Positions 50,548-59,393 of a stretch of 64,000 nt of DNA are shown one piece after another. Each line of letters starts with the position of its first letter. The first letter of the stretch is position 1. The DNA comes from Pseudomonas sp. ATCC 13867 (GTDB lineage Bacteria > Pseudomonadota > Gammaproteobacteria > Pseudomonadales > Pseudomonadaceae): NCBI RefSeq assembly GCF_000349845.1, contig NC_020829.1, forward strand, positions 3,107,001-3,171,000, written 5' to 3'. Both the position numbers and the translations under genes were made by a program. The notes below the pieces were generated by a model that saw only the letters and a program-made list of their open reading frames with translations, searched no databases and was not told where the DNA came from.

Positions 50548-52320
50548 TTAGTAAGTACGAACCTTGGGTTCGAATGCCGGAACAGTTTTCGGCGCGAAGT
50601 TGACGGCACGCTTGGCTACACGCTTCTCACCCGGGAAGTACAGGGTGTGGCACAGCCAGTTCTCGTCATCGCGCTCCTCGAAGTCTTCACGGGCATGCGC
50701 GCCGCGGGACTCTTTGCGGGCTTCTGCCGCAATCGCAGTGGCTTCGGCCACTTCGAGGAGGTTCTGCAGTTCCAGCGCTTCGATACGCGCCGTGTTGAAT
50801 GCCTGGCTCTTGTCGTTGATCTTGACGGTGGCGATACGCTCACGCAGATCAGCCAGCTGAGCGATACCTTTCTGCATGTACTCGCCGGTACGGAACACAC
50901 CGAAGTAGTTCTGCATGCAGGATTGCAGCTCGCGCTTGAGCGGAGCGACTTCTTCGCCGCTGGTGCGCTCGTTCACGCCGTTCAGGCGCTTGAAAGCGGA
51001 TTCCAGGTCGGATTCGGAAGCCTGGCGGTGCTCGATACCATCCTTGAGCGCCTTCTCCAGGTGCAGACCGGTGGCACGACCGAACACAACCAGGTCGAGC
51101 AGCGAGTTGCCGCCCAGGCGGTTGGCGCCGTGTACCGATACGCAAGCTACTTCGCCTACGGCGAACAGACCTTCGATGATCTGCTCGTTGCCGTTGGCAT
51201 CGGTGGTCAGGGCCTGGCCATGAATGTTGGTGGCGACGCCGCCCATCATGTAGTGGCAGGTCGGGATGACCGGGATCGGAGCGACGACCGGATCGACGTG
51301 GGCGAAGGTCTTGGACAGTTCGCAGATGCCGGGCAGGCGGCTGTGCAGAACTTCTTCACCGAGGTGGTCGAGCTTCAGCAGTACGTGGTCCTTGTTCGGG
51401 CCCACGCCGTTGCCGGCGATCACTTCTTTAACCATGGAGCGGGCAACCACGTCGCGGCCAGCCAGGTCTTTCGCGTTCGGAGCGTAACGCTCCATGAAAC
51501 GCTCGCCGTGAGCGTTGATCAGGTAGCCACCTTCACCGCGGCAACCTTCGGTAACCAGTACACCGGCGCCGGCGATGCCGGTCGGGTGGAACTGCCACAT
51601 CTCGATGTCCTGCACCGGCACGCCAGCGCGCAGGGCCATACCGATGCCGTCACCGGTGTTGATCAGGGCGTTGGTGGTGGAGGCGTAGATACGGCCGGCA
51701 CCGCCAGTGGCCAGGACCACGGCCTTGGAGCGGATGTAAACGGTGTCGCCGGTCTCGATGTCGATGGCGATGACGCCAACCACATGACCATCCTGGTTCT
51801 TCACCAGGTCAACGGCGTACCACTCATTAAGGAAGGAAGTACCGTTCTTCAGGTTGGCCTGATAGAGGGTGTGCAGCAGGGCGTGACCGGTACGGTCGGC
51901 CGCGGCGCAGGTACGGGCAGCCTGGCCACCCTTGCCGAAGTCCTTGGACTGACCACCGAACGGACGCTGGTAGATGCGGCCCTGCTCGGTACGGGAGAAC
52001 GGCAGGCCCATGTGTTCCAGTTCGAACACGGCTTCCGGGCCGACGGAACACATGTATTCGATCGCGTCCTGGTCACCGATGTAGTCGGAGCCCTTGACGG
52101 TGTCGTACATGTGCCAGCGCCAATCGTCGTTCGGGTCGGCCGAAGCGATGGCGCAGGTGATGCCGCCCTGGGCGGATACGGTGTGCGAACGGGTCGGGAA
52201 GACCTTGGTCACCACGGCAGTCTTGTGACCGCCCTGGGCCAGTTGCAGCGCAGCGCGCATGCCGGCGCCGCCGCCACCAACGATGATGGCGTCGAAAGAA
52301 AGAGAGCGAATGCTAGCCAT
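50548..52320 (-). CDS. sdhA: Succinate dehydrogenase flavoprotein subunit
   Basis: This 590-residue catalytic subunit oxidises succinate to fumarate with covalently bound FAD. Visible features are the N-terminal dinucleotide fold ([18 protein letters not shown]), the FAD-attachment histidine region [11 protein letters not shown], and the substrate-site motifs [21 protein letters not shown] and [16 protein letters not shown] three-base gap separates it from sdhD. It belongs to complex II on the cytoplasmic face of the membrane. Confidence 0.98.
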   Translation of the reverse strand: MASIRSLSFDAIIVGGGGAGMRAALQLAQGGHKTAVVTKVFPTRSHTVSAQGGITCAIASADPNDDWRWHMYDTVKGSDYIGDQDAIEYMCSVGPEAVFELEHMGLPFSRTEQGRIYQRPFGGQSKDFGKGGQAARTCAAADRTGHALLHTLYQANLKNGTSFLNEWYAVDLVKNQDGHVVGVIAIDIETGDTVYIRSKAVVLATGGAGRIYASTTNALINTGDGIGMALRAGVPVQDIEMWQFHPTGIAGAGVLVTEGCRGEGGYLINAHGERFMERYAPNAKDLAGRDVVARSMVKEVIAGNGVGPNKDHVLLKLDHLGEEVLHSRLPGICELSKTFAHVDPVVAPIPVIPTCHYMMGGVATNIHGQALTTDANGNEQIIEGLFAVGEVACVSVHGANRLGGNSLLDLVVFGRATGLHLEKALKDGIEHRQASESDLESAFKRLNGVNERTSGEEVAPLKRELQSCMQNYFGVFRTGEYMQKGIAQLADLRERIATVKINDKSQAFNTARIEALELQNLLEVAEATAIAAEARKESRGAHAREDFEERDDENWLCHTLYFPGEKRVAKRAVNFAPKTVPAFEPKVRTY

Positions 52321-52323
52321 GGA

Positions 52324-52692
52324 TCAGTTACCCCAGAGAATCTGCACACCCCAGACGAAGAATGCGAACATGGCCATGCCGCATACCGCCTGGACGAGGA
52401 AACGCACGACGGTCGCGGACTTGCCCAGCGCCATCGGAGTCAGGTAGTCGGTCGTGATAGTCCACATACCGACCCATGCGTGCACGCTCAGGGAAACCAG
52501 CGTCAACAGGCTGAAGATCTTCATCAGGCTGTGGGAGAACAGACCATGCCACTCGGTGTAGGAAATACCCGGGTGCGCAATCAGGAAGCCCAGCAGGAAG
52601 AGGACATAAGCCGCGAGAACGACCGCGGAGACGCGCTGGACCATCCAGTCGTAGAGACCCGAACGCGACAAGTTAGTGACGTTAGTTACCAT
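52324..52692 (-). CDS. sdhD: Succinate dehydrogenase membrane anchor subunit
   Basis: This 122-residue cytochrome b-type anchor has three helices and, with SdhC, holds the haem b and the ubiquinone site. RSGLYDWMVQRVSAVVLAAY is the first helix region and SLMKIFSLLTLVSLSVHAWVGMW includes the haem-ligand-type histidine. The start at 52692 (MVTNVTNLSRSGL) gives the usual Pseudomonas length; two extra residues are possible upstream. Only a few bases separate it from sdhC. Confidence 0.95.
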   Translation of the reverse strand: MVTNVTNLSRSGLYDWMVQRVSAVVLAAYVLFLLGFLIAHPGISYTEWHGLFSHSLMKIFSLLTLVSLSVHAWVGMWTITTDYLTPMALGKSATVVRFLVQAVCGMAMFAFFVWGVQILWGN

Positions 52693-53072
52693 ACCCATAC
52701 CCCCGCCAGAACGATCAGCACCACTGCGACAGCGATGACGATTTTCGAACCACGCTTACCGCCTTCCAGTGTTTCGCCAATACCTGCATCCATGATGAGG
52801 TGACGAATACCGGCTACCAGGTGGTACAGCAGCGCAGACAGCAGGCCCCAGATCACAAGCTTGACCAACGGATTGGCCAGACACGCCTTCACCTGCTCGA
52901 AGCTTTCTTCCGAAGCGAGGGAACGATCCAGTGCGAACAGCAGCACTGCGATGCCCACGAACAGAATGACGCCAGAGATACGGTGGAGAATCGACGTGTA
53001 AGCAGTGATAGGGAGTTGGATGGTCCTTAGGTCTAGGTTTACGGGTCGTTTGCTATTCACGGCTTTTTTCAC
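52686..53072 (-). CDS. sdhC: Succinate dehydrogenase cytochrome b556 subunit
   Basis: This 128-residue anchor subunit has three membrane helices, with the conserved RPVNLDLRTIQLPITAYTSILHRISGVILF start and the haem-ligand histidine in LLYHLVAGIRHLIMD. The start is GTG at 53072; a second GTG four codons in is an alternative. It is the first gene of the operon. A good sigma-70 promoter lies upstream and implies a leader of about 118 nt. Confidence 0.94.
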   Translation of the reverse strand: MKKAVNSKRPVNLDLRTIQLPITAYTSILHRISGVILFVGIAVLLFALDRSLASEESFEQVKACLANPLVKLVIWGLLSALLYHLVAGIRHLIMDAGIGETLEGGKRGSKIVIAVAVVLIVLAGVWVW

Positions 53073-53196
53073 ACTGAGAGCCCTTTTATGGATCAGGGCT
53101 AGTTGTCGGGAGGTGCACTTGTCAGGTACCCATCACCTTCGGGAGTGACAACCACCAATCAAGCGAGGCCGGACGGCCCTTGGCGGCTGGTCGCCG

Positions 53197-53225
53197 AGTA
53201 TAGACAGTTAGGCCCCTAATGACAA
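53197..53225 (-). promoter_or_regulatory. Sigma-70 promoter of sdhC
   Basis: On the minus strand: TTGTCA, 17 bp, TATACT. The spacing is ideal and both elements are close to consensus. The transcript should start near 53190, giving a leader of about 118 nt before sdhC. Confidence 0.75.
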
Positions 53226-53339
53226 CGGAAAGACCTTCACCTAAGGACTAATTGCCGCACCCCCCGAAAAGGCGTAAACAGGCAAATTTTTCCGGCAAAA
53301 CAGAGGCTTGGAGGAGCCGATCATGTCCGATTGTGCAAA

Positions 53340-53367
53340 TTGACATTCGGATTTATCTCTCTATAGT
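53340..53367 (+). promoter_or_regulatory. Sigma-70 promoter of gltA
   Basis: TTGACA (consensus), 16 bp, TATAGT. The predicted start is about 53 nt upstream of the gltA ATG, which has AGGAGG just before it. Confidence 0.8.
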
Positions 53368-53426
53368 GGTGCGGGCCCTGCGTGGGGGGTCGTACAGATG
53401 ATTTCAAGCATAAATAGGAGGCCATC

Positions 53427-54710
53427 ATGGCTGACAAAAAAGCGCAGTTGATCATCGAGGGCGCTGCCCCCGTCGAACTGCCTGTCCTCTCCGGCACGCT
53501 GGGTCCCGATGTCGTCGACGTGCGGGGCCTGACCTCCACGGGTCATTTCACGTTCGACCCCGGCTTCATGTCCACCGCCTCCTGCGAGTCGAAGATCACC
53601 TACATCGACGGTGACAAGGGTGTACTGCTTCATCGCGGTTACCCGATCGAACAGCTCGCCGAGAAGTCCGACTACCTGGAAACCTGCTACCTGCTGCTCA
53701 ATGGTGAACTTCCGACTGCCGAGCAGAAGGAAAAGTTCGTCGGCACCATCAAGAACCACACGATGGTTCACGAGCAACTGAAGACCTTCTTCAACGGCTT
53801 CCGCCGTGATGCGCACCCGATGGCCGTGATGTGCGGCGTGATCGGTGCCCTCTCCGCCTTCTATCACGACTCCCTGGACATCAATAATCCGAAGCACCGG
53901 GAAGTCTCGGCGCATCGCCTGATCGCCAAGATGCCGACCATCGCTGCCATGGTGTACAAGTACTCCAAGGGCGAGCCGATGATGTATCCGCGCAACGACC
54001 TGAACTATGCAGAAAACTTCCTGCATATGATGTTCAACACCCCCTGCGAGACCAAGCCGATCAGCCCCGTGCTGGCCAAGGCGATGGACCGCATCTTCAT
54101 CCTGCACGCCGACCACGAGCAGAACGCTTCCACCTCCACCGTGCGCCTGGCGGGTTCCTCGGGCGCCAACCCGTTCGCCTGTATCGCCTCGGGCATCGCC
54201 GCCCTGTGGGGCCCGGCCCACGGCGGTGCGAACGAAGCCGTACTGCGCATGCTGGACGAAATCGGTGACGTATCGAACATCGAGAAGTTCGTGGCCAAGG
54301 CCAAGGACAAGAACGATCCGTTCAAGCTGATGGGCTTCGGCCACCGCGTGTACAAGAACTTCGACCCGCGCGCCAAGGTCATGAAGCAGACCTGCGACGA
54401 GGTTCTCCAGGAGCTGGGCATCAACGACCCGCAACTGGAACTGGCCATGAAGCTGGAAGAAATCGCCCGCCACGACCCCTACTTCGTGGAGCGCAACCTC
54501 TACCCGAACGTGGACTTCTACTCCGGCATCATCCTGAAGGCCATCGGCATTCCGACCAGCATGTTCACCGTGATCTTCGCCCTTGCGCGCACCGTGGGCT
54601 GGATCTCGCACTGGCAGGAAATGCTCTCCGGTCCGTACAAGATCGGCCGTCCGCGCCAGCTGTACACCGGCAGCGCCCAGCGCGACTTCGTGTCCCTCAA
54701 GGCCCGCTAA
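53427..54710 (+). CDS. gltA: Type II citrate synthase
   Basis: This is the first enzyme of the TCA cycle: it condenses acetyl-CoA with oxaloacetate to citrate. It has 427 residues, the length of the NADH-sensitive type II form of Gram-negative bacteria. Active-site elements are the histidine region [28 protein letters not shown], and the catalytic Asp in NVDFYSG. It is divergent from sdhC with separate sigma-70 promoters, and a strong ribosome site (AGGAGG) precedes the ATG. Confidence 0.98.
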   Translation: MADKKAQLIIEGAAPVELPVLSGTLGPDVVDVRGLTSTGHFTFDPGFMSTASCESKITYIDGDKGVLLHRGYPIEQLAEKSDYLETCYLLLNGELPTAEQKEKFVGTIKNHTMVHEQLKTFFNGFRRDAHPMAVMCGVIGALSAFYHDSLDINNPKHREVSAHRLIAKMPTIAAMVYKYSKGEPMMYPRNDLNYAENFLHMMFNTPCETKPISPVLAKAMDRIFILHADHEQNASTSTVRLAGSSGANPFACIASGIAALWGPAHGGANEAVLRMLDEIGDVSNIEKFVAKAKDKNDPFKLMGFGHRVYKNFDPRAKVMKQTCDEVLQELGINDPQLELAMKLEEIARHDPYFVERNLYPNVDFYSGIILKAIGIPTSMFTVIFALARTVGWISHWQEMLSGPYKIGRPRQLYTGSAQRDFVSLKAR

Positions 54711-54725
54711 GCACTACGGCGCACG

Positions 54726-54756
54726 AGAAAAGGCCGCCTTCGGGCGGCCCTTTTTA
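54726..54756 (+). terminator. Intrinsic terminator of gltA
   Basis: GGCCGCC-ttc-GGGCGGCC forms a strong hairpin followed by CTTTTTATTT, 15 bp after the gltA stop. Confidence 0.9.
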
Positions 54757-54813
54757 TTTGCGCGGGGCTCCGCCATTCCGTAGGAGAACCTCACCGACGC
54801 GCTACGACAGGAA

Positions 54814-54844
54814 CGAAAAAGCCGCCCGTAGGCGGCTTTTTCAT
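54814..54844. terminator. Bidirectional terminator before the START-domain gene
   Basis: GAAAAAGCCGCC-cgta-GGCGGCTTTTTC is a symmetrical hairpin with A and T runs on both sides. It ends the leftward START-domain gene and gives a second stop for gltA. Confidence 0.9.
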
Positions 54845-54865
54845 ACAGCGGAACAACAGCGCCAG

Positions 54866-55471
54866 TTACTTCTCGGCAGCGCTGCGCAGGCCCTTCAGGG
54901 TGTTCATCGGCGCATCGACCACGAAGCTGTTGGCCAGCCAGGACGGAATGCTGCCACCCGGCTCGGTCTGTACCTGGTAGGTCACTTCGGTCACGCCGGC
55001 GCCCTTGGGAACCAGCTTCCATTCGCCGATCAGCTTCGGCACGCGGATTTCGCCCTTCTCTTCCGGGATATAGCTCGGCTCGGCCTTCATATGACGGATC
55101 AGGCTGCCATCGGCGGCCTTCTCGGTGGTGACGTGGATCACCACGTCGCGACCGGTCACCGGCCAGGGCATGTCGATCTTCGAGTAGGTCCAGGAATCGA
55201 CGCCTTCGCTCTTGAGCAGGCGCATCTCGCCGCAGGCGTGGATCCATTTGCAGGAACCCTTGACGTCTTCCTGCAGGGCATTGATGGTCGCCACGTCGGC
55301 CTTGATATCGACGACGCCACGGTAGGCCTTGTACTTGGAGCCCGGCACACTGCTCAGATAGACCTTGATGCCATCCTCGTCCTTCGCCAGCTGCCAGTCT
55401 TCCGCCATCGCGGTCCCGGTCAGCCCCATCACGGCGGTGGCCAACAAGGTCATACGCACTACACCACGCAT
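54866..55471 (-). CDS. START domain-containing protein (exported)
   Basis: This exported protein has 201 residues: a signal peptide (MRGVVRMTLLATAVMGLTGTAMA) followed by a START/SRPBCC-type lipid-binding domain. The stretches EDGIKVYLSSVPGS, WTYSKIDMPWPVTGRDVVIH and EVTYQVQTEPGGSIPSWLAN are typical of START proteins. It may bind a hydrophobic ligand in the periplasm, but none is known. Position beside gltA matches PA1579. An ATG 18 bp further in could also start the signal peptide. Confidence 0.83.
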   Translation of the reverse strand: MRGVVRMTLLATAVMGLTGTAMAEDWQLAKDEDGIKVYLSSVPGSKYKAYRGVVDIKADVATINALQEDVKGSCKWIHACGEMRLLKSEGVDSWTYSKIDMPWPVTGRDVVIHVTTEKAADGSLIRHMKAEPSYIPEEKGEIRVPKLIGEWKLVPKGAGVTEVTYQVQTEPGGSIPSWLANSFVVDAPMNTLKGLRSAAEK

Positions 55472-55583
55472 CGTCTTACCTCACTTTATTCTTGGTTTGT
55501 CGGGCGCGAGCGCCCTTCGTAATCCGCGGTCTTGAGCGGAACGAACGTCAGTATGGCCCCTGAAATCGTGACTTCCAAGTCAC

Positions 55584-55838
55584 TCAGGCAGCGGTGATCC
55601 GCTCCCATTCGGTGAGGATGAGCAGCGCCTGCTCGTTGCTCTGGCCGCAAGCCTCGGGATCGGCCTCGAAGGCGGCGCAGACGGCCGGCCGCCGCGCATC
55701 CCCGAACAGCCGGCAGAGGTTGCGCTCGTCCAGCTGCACGCAGCGTACACCGGCCGGCTTGCCATCAGGCATGCCGGGAATGGGCGAGGAAATCGACGGC
55801 GCGATGCAGCAGGCGCCACAGCCGATACGGCACTGCAT
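55584..55838 (-). CDS. YkgJ-family cysteine-cluster protein
   Basis: This small protein of 84 residues has an N-terminal cysteine cluster (CRIGCGACC), and further cysteines in VRCVQLDERNLCRLF, PAVCAAF and EACGQ. The YkgJ/zinc-iron-chelating family (PF03692) is expected to bind a metal ion or Fe-S cluster, but the function is unknown. The ATG at 55838 begins directly before the first cysteines. It is a single-gene unit. Confidence 0.8.
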   Translation of the reverse strand: MQCRIGCGACCIAPSISSPIPGMPDGKPAGVRCVQLDERNLCRLFGDARRPAVCAAFEADPEACGQSNEQALLILTEWERITAA

Positions 55839-56013
55839 TGGTGGGACTCTCGCTCGGACGGGAAGGCGGGTGGAAATCGGGCGCCGAGGATATAGCCCGC
55901 CGCGCTTGCCGCCAAGCCGGCCGGATCAGTGGGCATAACCGCCAACTGGCGCCCCTTTCTGTCCCGCCGCGCTTCCATTAGGCTTCGCACCCCCTCCGAT
56001 GGAGCTCCTCCCC

Positions 56014-56355
56014 ATGCCGGCCTGGCTGCAAACCGCCTTTCTCCTGGTGCTTTCCAACCTGTTCATGACCTTCGCCTGGTACGGCCATCTGAAGACGCTC
56101 AACACCAAGCCGTGGATCGTCGCGGCGCTGGTCAGCTGGGGGATCGCCCTGTTCGAGTACCTGTTACAGGTACCCGCCAACCGCATCGGCTACACCGTGC
56201 TGTCGGTCGGGCAACTGAAGATCATGCAGGAGGTGATCACCCTGGCGGTGTTCGTTCCGTTCAGCGTGTACTTCATGCAGCAGCCCTTGAAACTCGACTA
56301 CCTGTGGGCCGGGCTGTGCCTGCTTGGCGCGGTGTACTTCATCTTCCGCGCCTGA
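56014..56355 (+). CDS. DMT family protein (DUF486)
   Basis: This inner-membrane protein has 113 residues and four predicted helices, starting MPAWLQTAFLLVLSNLFMTFAWYGHLK. DUF486 proteins are small members of the drug/metabolite transporter group with no known substrate. The ATG at 56014 follows GGAG with suitable spacing; an ATG 15 bp upstream lacks a good site. It lies between terminator-free gaps and is convergent with the dehydrogenase gene. Confidence 0.82.
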   Translation: MPAWLQTAFLLVLSNLFMTFAWYGHLKTLNTKPWIVAALVSWGIALFEYLLQVPANRIGYTVLSVGQLKIMQEVITLAVFVPFSVYFMQQPLKLDYLWAGLCLLGAVYFIFRA

Positions 56356-56398
56356 GGCCGCACGGGTGCCTCCAGCCACGGGGCGGCACCCTCCCCGC

Positions 56399-57277
56399 TC
56401 AGGACGGTGAACCGTCCTTTAGACGGGTGATCAGGCTGGAGGTGTCCCAGCGCCCGCCACCGTCGGCCTGCACCTCGGCATAGAACTGGTCCACCAGTGC
56501 GGTCACCGGCAACTGGGCGCCGTTGCGGCGCGCCTCGTCGAGCACGATGCCCAGGTCCTTGCGCATCCAGTCCACCGCGAAGCCGAAGTCGAAGCGCCCT
56601 TCCAGCATGCTCTGGTGGCGGTTTTCCAACTGCCAGGACTGCGCCGCGCCCTTGCTGATCACGTCCATAGCCGCCATGCCATCGAGGCCGGCGCTCCGGG
56701 CGAAGTGCAGCGCTTCCGACAAGCCCTGCAGCAGGCCGCCAACGCAGATCTGGTTGACCATCTTGGTCAACTGGCCGCTGCCCACCGGCCCCATCAGCCG
56801 CACCATCCGCGCGTAGACGGCAATCACCGGTTCGGCACGGCCGAAGATCAGTGGATCGCCGCCCACCATCACCGTCAGCGAGCCGCCCTCCGCCCCAGCC
56901 TGACCGCCGGACACCGGCGCGTCGAGGAAGCCCAGCTCGCGCTCCGCCGCCAGCACCGCCAGCTCGCGGGCGACCTGCGCGGACGCCGTGGTGTGGTCGA
57001 CCAGCACCGCGCCCGGCTGCATGCCCGCCAGCGCGCCGTCCTTGCCCAGCATCACGCTGCACAGATCGTCATCGTTGCCCACGCAGCACATCACGAACTC
57101 GGCCCATTGCGCCGCCTCGCACGGGGTTGCCGCCGAACGTCCGCCGAACTGATCGACCCATTGCGCGGACCGCGCCGCCGTGCGGTTGTACACGCACACC
57201 TCATGCCCTGCGCGCTGCAGGTGGCCCGCGATGGGATACCCCATCACGCCCAGGCCGATGAAAGCGACTTTTGCCAT
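56399..57277 (-). CDS. NAD(P)-dependent beta-hydroxyacid dehydrogenase
   Basis: This 3-hydroxyisobutyrate dehydrogenase-family oxidoreductase has 292 residues. The N-terminal NAD(P) fold begins VAFIGLGVMGYPIAGHL (GxGxMG). The family motifs DHTTAS, APVSGGQAGAEGGSLTVMVGG and the catalytic-lysine stretch TKMVNQ follow, and the C-terminal all-helical dimer domain is complete. Substrates in the family include 3-hydroxyisobutyrate, tartronate semialdehyde and serine. Which one applies cannot be read from the sequence. Place matches PA1576. Confidence 0.9.
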   Translation of the reverse strand: MAKVAFIGLGVMGYPIAGHLQRAGHEVCVYNRTAARSAQWVDQFGGRSAATPCEAAQWAEFVMCCVGNDDDLCSVMLGKDGALAGMQPGAVLVDHTTASAQVARELAVLAAERELGFLDAPVSGGQAGAEGGSLTVMVGGDPLIFGRAEPVIAVYARMVRLMGPVGSGQLTKMVNQICVGGLLQGLSEALHFARSAGLDGMAAMDVISKGAAQSWQLENRHQSMLEGRFDFGFAVDWMRKDLGIVLDEARRNGAQLPVTALVDQFYAEVQADGGGRWDTSSLITRLKDGSPS

Positions 57278-57380
57278 GCCCTACCCCTCGCCGTCGAAAG
57301 CCGCAGAGCCTAGCACAGCGGTTTGCCGGTCCTGAAAAGCCCTTCCATACTCCGGAGAACTTCATCCGCGAGCATCCGCT

Positions 57381-57932
57381 ATGCCCCACTGGCTGGTGAT
57401 CGACTTGGAAGCCACCACCGAGGAAGGCGGCTGGCCGGTCGAGGAAATGGAAATCATCGAAATCGGCGCAACCCTCGTCGCCGAGGCCGACGGCCGCGAG
57501 CTGGACCACTTCCAGCGCTTCGTGCGGCCACAGCGCCGGCCACTGCTGACCAGCTTCTGCCGCGAACTCACCCACATCAGCCAGGCCAACGTCGATGCGG
57601 CGGCGCCCCTGCGCGAGGTCTGGCCGCAGTTCGAACGCTGGCTCGCGCAGCACAGCCCGCGCCTGGCCGGCTGGACCAGTTGGGGCGACTACGACCGTCA
57701 CCAACTGGAGATCGAATGGCGCCGCCAGCAACTGGACAGCCACCTCGCCCGCGTGCCGCACATCAACCTCAAGCAGCGCTTCGCCGAAGCCCGCCAGCTG
57801 AAACGTCCGGTCGGCCTGAACGCCGCGCTGCACCTGGCCGGCCTGCACTTCCAGGGACAACAGCACCGCGCCCTCGAGGATGCCCGCAACACCGCCCGCC
57901 TGCTGCCGCTCGCCCTGCCGGTCGCCAGTTGA
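57381..57932 (+). CDS. 3'-5' exonuclease (DEDDh type)
   Basis: This single-domain 3'-5' exonuclease of the DnaQ/ERI-1-like DEDDh group has 183 residues. The motifs are Exo I LVIDLEATT (Asp8, Glu10), Exo II with the TSWGDYDR aspartate, and Exo III HRALEDARNTARLL with His and Asp. The ERI-1-like group trims RNA or DNA 3' ends; the bacterial role is open. The ATG at 57381 has the weak site GCGAGCATC upstream. Divergent from the dehydrogenase gene. Confidence 0.87.
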   Translation: MPHWLVIDLEATTEEGGWPVEEMEIIEIGATLVAEADGRELDHFQRFVRPQRRPLLTSFCRELTHISQANVDAAAPLREVWPQFERWLAQHSPRLAGWTSWGDYDRHQLEIEWRRQQLDSHLARVPHINLKQRFAEARQLKRPVGLNAALHLAGLHFQGQQHRALEDARNTARLLPLALPVAS

Positions 57933-58040
57933 ACCCCGGTTTTCCGTCGACCGCCCGGTCTCCGCTTCGCCTCTAGTGACGACATCCGCGCCCTTGGGCA
58001 TACTGGCCAGCCTTTTTCACCCCTCTAGCAGGAGAAGCCC

Positions 58041-58322
58041 ATGTTCAAGGTCAACGAGTACTTCGACGGCACCGTCAAATCCATCGCCTTCGATATGACC
58101 GCAGGCCCGGCCACCATCGGTGTGATGGCCGCCGGCGAGTACGAATTCGGCACCAGCCAGCTGGAGGTGATGCACGTCGTCGCCGGCGCGCTGACCGTCA
58201 AACTGCCGGGCAGCGACAGCTGGGAAACCTTCGCCGCCGGCAGCAACTTCAGCGTGCCGGCCAACAGCAAGTTCCAGCTGAAGGTTGCCCAGGACACCGC
58301 CTACCTCTGTGAATACCGCTGA
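58041..58322 (+). CDS. ppnP: Pyrimidine/purine nucleoside phosphorylase
   Basis: This small cupin-fold enzyme of 93 residues (PpnP, formerly DUF1255/YaiE) phosphorolyses many nucleosides. The stretches [46 protein letters not shown] and [17 protein letters not shown] are typical. The start at 58041 has GGAGAAG six bases upstream. A terminator follows at once. Confidence 0.93.
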   Translation: MFKVNEYFDGTVKSIAFDMTAGPATIGVMAAGEYEFGTSQLEVMHVVAGALTVKLPGSDSWETFAAGSNFSVPANSKFQLKVAQDTAYLCEYR

Positions 58323-58336
58323 GTTCGGCGCGCCCT

Positions 58337-58368
58337 GAAAAACCGGTCCTGGTGGCCGGTTTTTTATT
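58337..58368 (+). terminator. Intrinsic terminator of ppnP
   Basis: GAAAAACCGG-tcctggtgg-CCGGTTTTTTATT is a short stem closed by the T-run, 14 bp after ppnP. Confidence 0.85.
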
Positions 58369-58396
58369 GCCCGGCGCCGGGGCAGGCAACGAGCCT

Positions 58397-58473
58397 GTAG
58401 GAGCGAGCTTGCTCGCGAACACCTCACAGGCAACTCCGGCGCCGGGGCGTTTCGCGAGCAAGCTCGCTCCTAC
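58397..58473. repeat. REP pair overlapping the end of the CobW gene
   Basis: This canonical REP doublet has its right arm (TTCGCGAGCAAGCTCGCTCC-TAC) running into the stop codon of the CobW gene at 58470-58472. Confidence 0.9.
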
Positions 58474-59393
58474 GAAGAACCAAAGCAGCCTTGCAGCCCG
58501 GCTTCGAGATCAACCCGCAACCCCGCATCCTTCTCTGCGATGAACACCAGCCGCGAGCCCTGCGCCGCCTCGGCCATCGAAGCAGTGCGCAACTGATAGC
58601 GCCCGCCCACATACTGCAACCACAAGGCTGCGTCCTGTTCAGCCACCCGGATCAGCCCCTTGAGCCGCAGCACGCTGTGCGGCAACGTCTCCAGCCAGCG
58701 CTTCAACCGGGCTCCGTCGAAGCTCGCCTCGCCCTGCCAACTCCAGCTCTCGAACAGATCGCCATGATCGACGCCCTCCTGCCCGTGCGGACGCAGCTTG
58801 CGCGACGGCTCACCCAACAGCAGTTCATCGGGAATCCGCGCCTGGATGGTTTCCAGCACCCGCGCCCCCCGGCCGAAACGTTCACGCTGGACAGCCCGCT
58901 CCTCGGCATCCAGCAGGTCGCACTTGTTCAGCAGCAACAGGTCGGCGGCGGCGGCCTGCATACGCTCCAGGCGGGCGTACTCGCCTTCCAGCGGCTCGCG
59001 GCGGGCCGCGTCGACCACGGTGAGCACCGCGTCGAGATGCAGGCGCCGACGCAGTTTCGGATAACCCAAGGTCTGCACGATGCGCTGCGGGTCCGACACG
59101 CCGCTGCACTCGATCACCACCTGTTCCAGAGGCGGGCTCATATTCGCCAGGCGCTCCAGCTGCGCCAGCAGGTCGTCCTGCACGCTGCAGCAGATACAGC
59201 CATTCTCCAGGCTGTACACCGCCTCGGACTGTTCGGCGATCATTCCGGCATCGATGTTCAGCTCGCCGAAATCATTGACGATCACCGCCAGCCGCCTGCC
59301 CTCGCAGCGCTCCAGCAGGTTGCGCAGCAGCGTGGTCTTGCCGGCGCCGAGGAAACCGGCGACCACCGTCACCGGGATGCTCGCGGCATTCAT
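58470..59393 (-). CDS. CobW/COG0523 family GTPase (putative metallochaperone)
   Basis: This G3E-family P-loop GTPase has 307 residues. Walker A is GFLGAGKTTLL, the putative metal-binding CxCC motif is GCICCSVQ, and the guanine-specificity motif is LLLNKCDL. A C-terminal CobW_C-type domain with a few histidines follows. Members insert zinc or other metals into client enzymes. The ATG overlaps the stop of the amidohydrolase gene (ATGA), so the client could be that metal-dependent hydrolase. The TAG stop lies in the terminal bases of the adjoining REP element. Confidence 0.9.
   Translation of the reverse strand: MNAASIPVTVVAGFLGAGKTTLLRNLLERCEGRRLAVIVNDFGELNIDAGMIAEQSEAVYSLENGCICCSVQDDLLAQLERLANMSPPLEQVVIECSGVSDPQRIVQTLGYPKLRRRLHLDAVLTVVDAARREPLEGEYARLERMQAAAADLLLLNKCDLLDAEERAVQRERFGRGARVLETIQARIPDELLLGEPSRKLRPHGQEGVDHGDLFESWSWQGEASFDGARLKRWLETLPHSVLRLKGLIRVAEQDAALWLQYVGGRYQLRTASMAEAAQGSRLVFIAEKDAGLRVDLEAGLQGCFGSS

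Larger units (their letters stand above)
53073..53426. other. Divergent promoter region sdhC/gltA
   Basis: This 354-bp region has no gene. It contains two back-to-back sigma-70 promoters, one for sdhC and one for gltA (each listed), and otherwise no recognised site. Confidence 0.75.
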
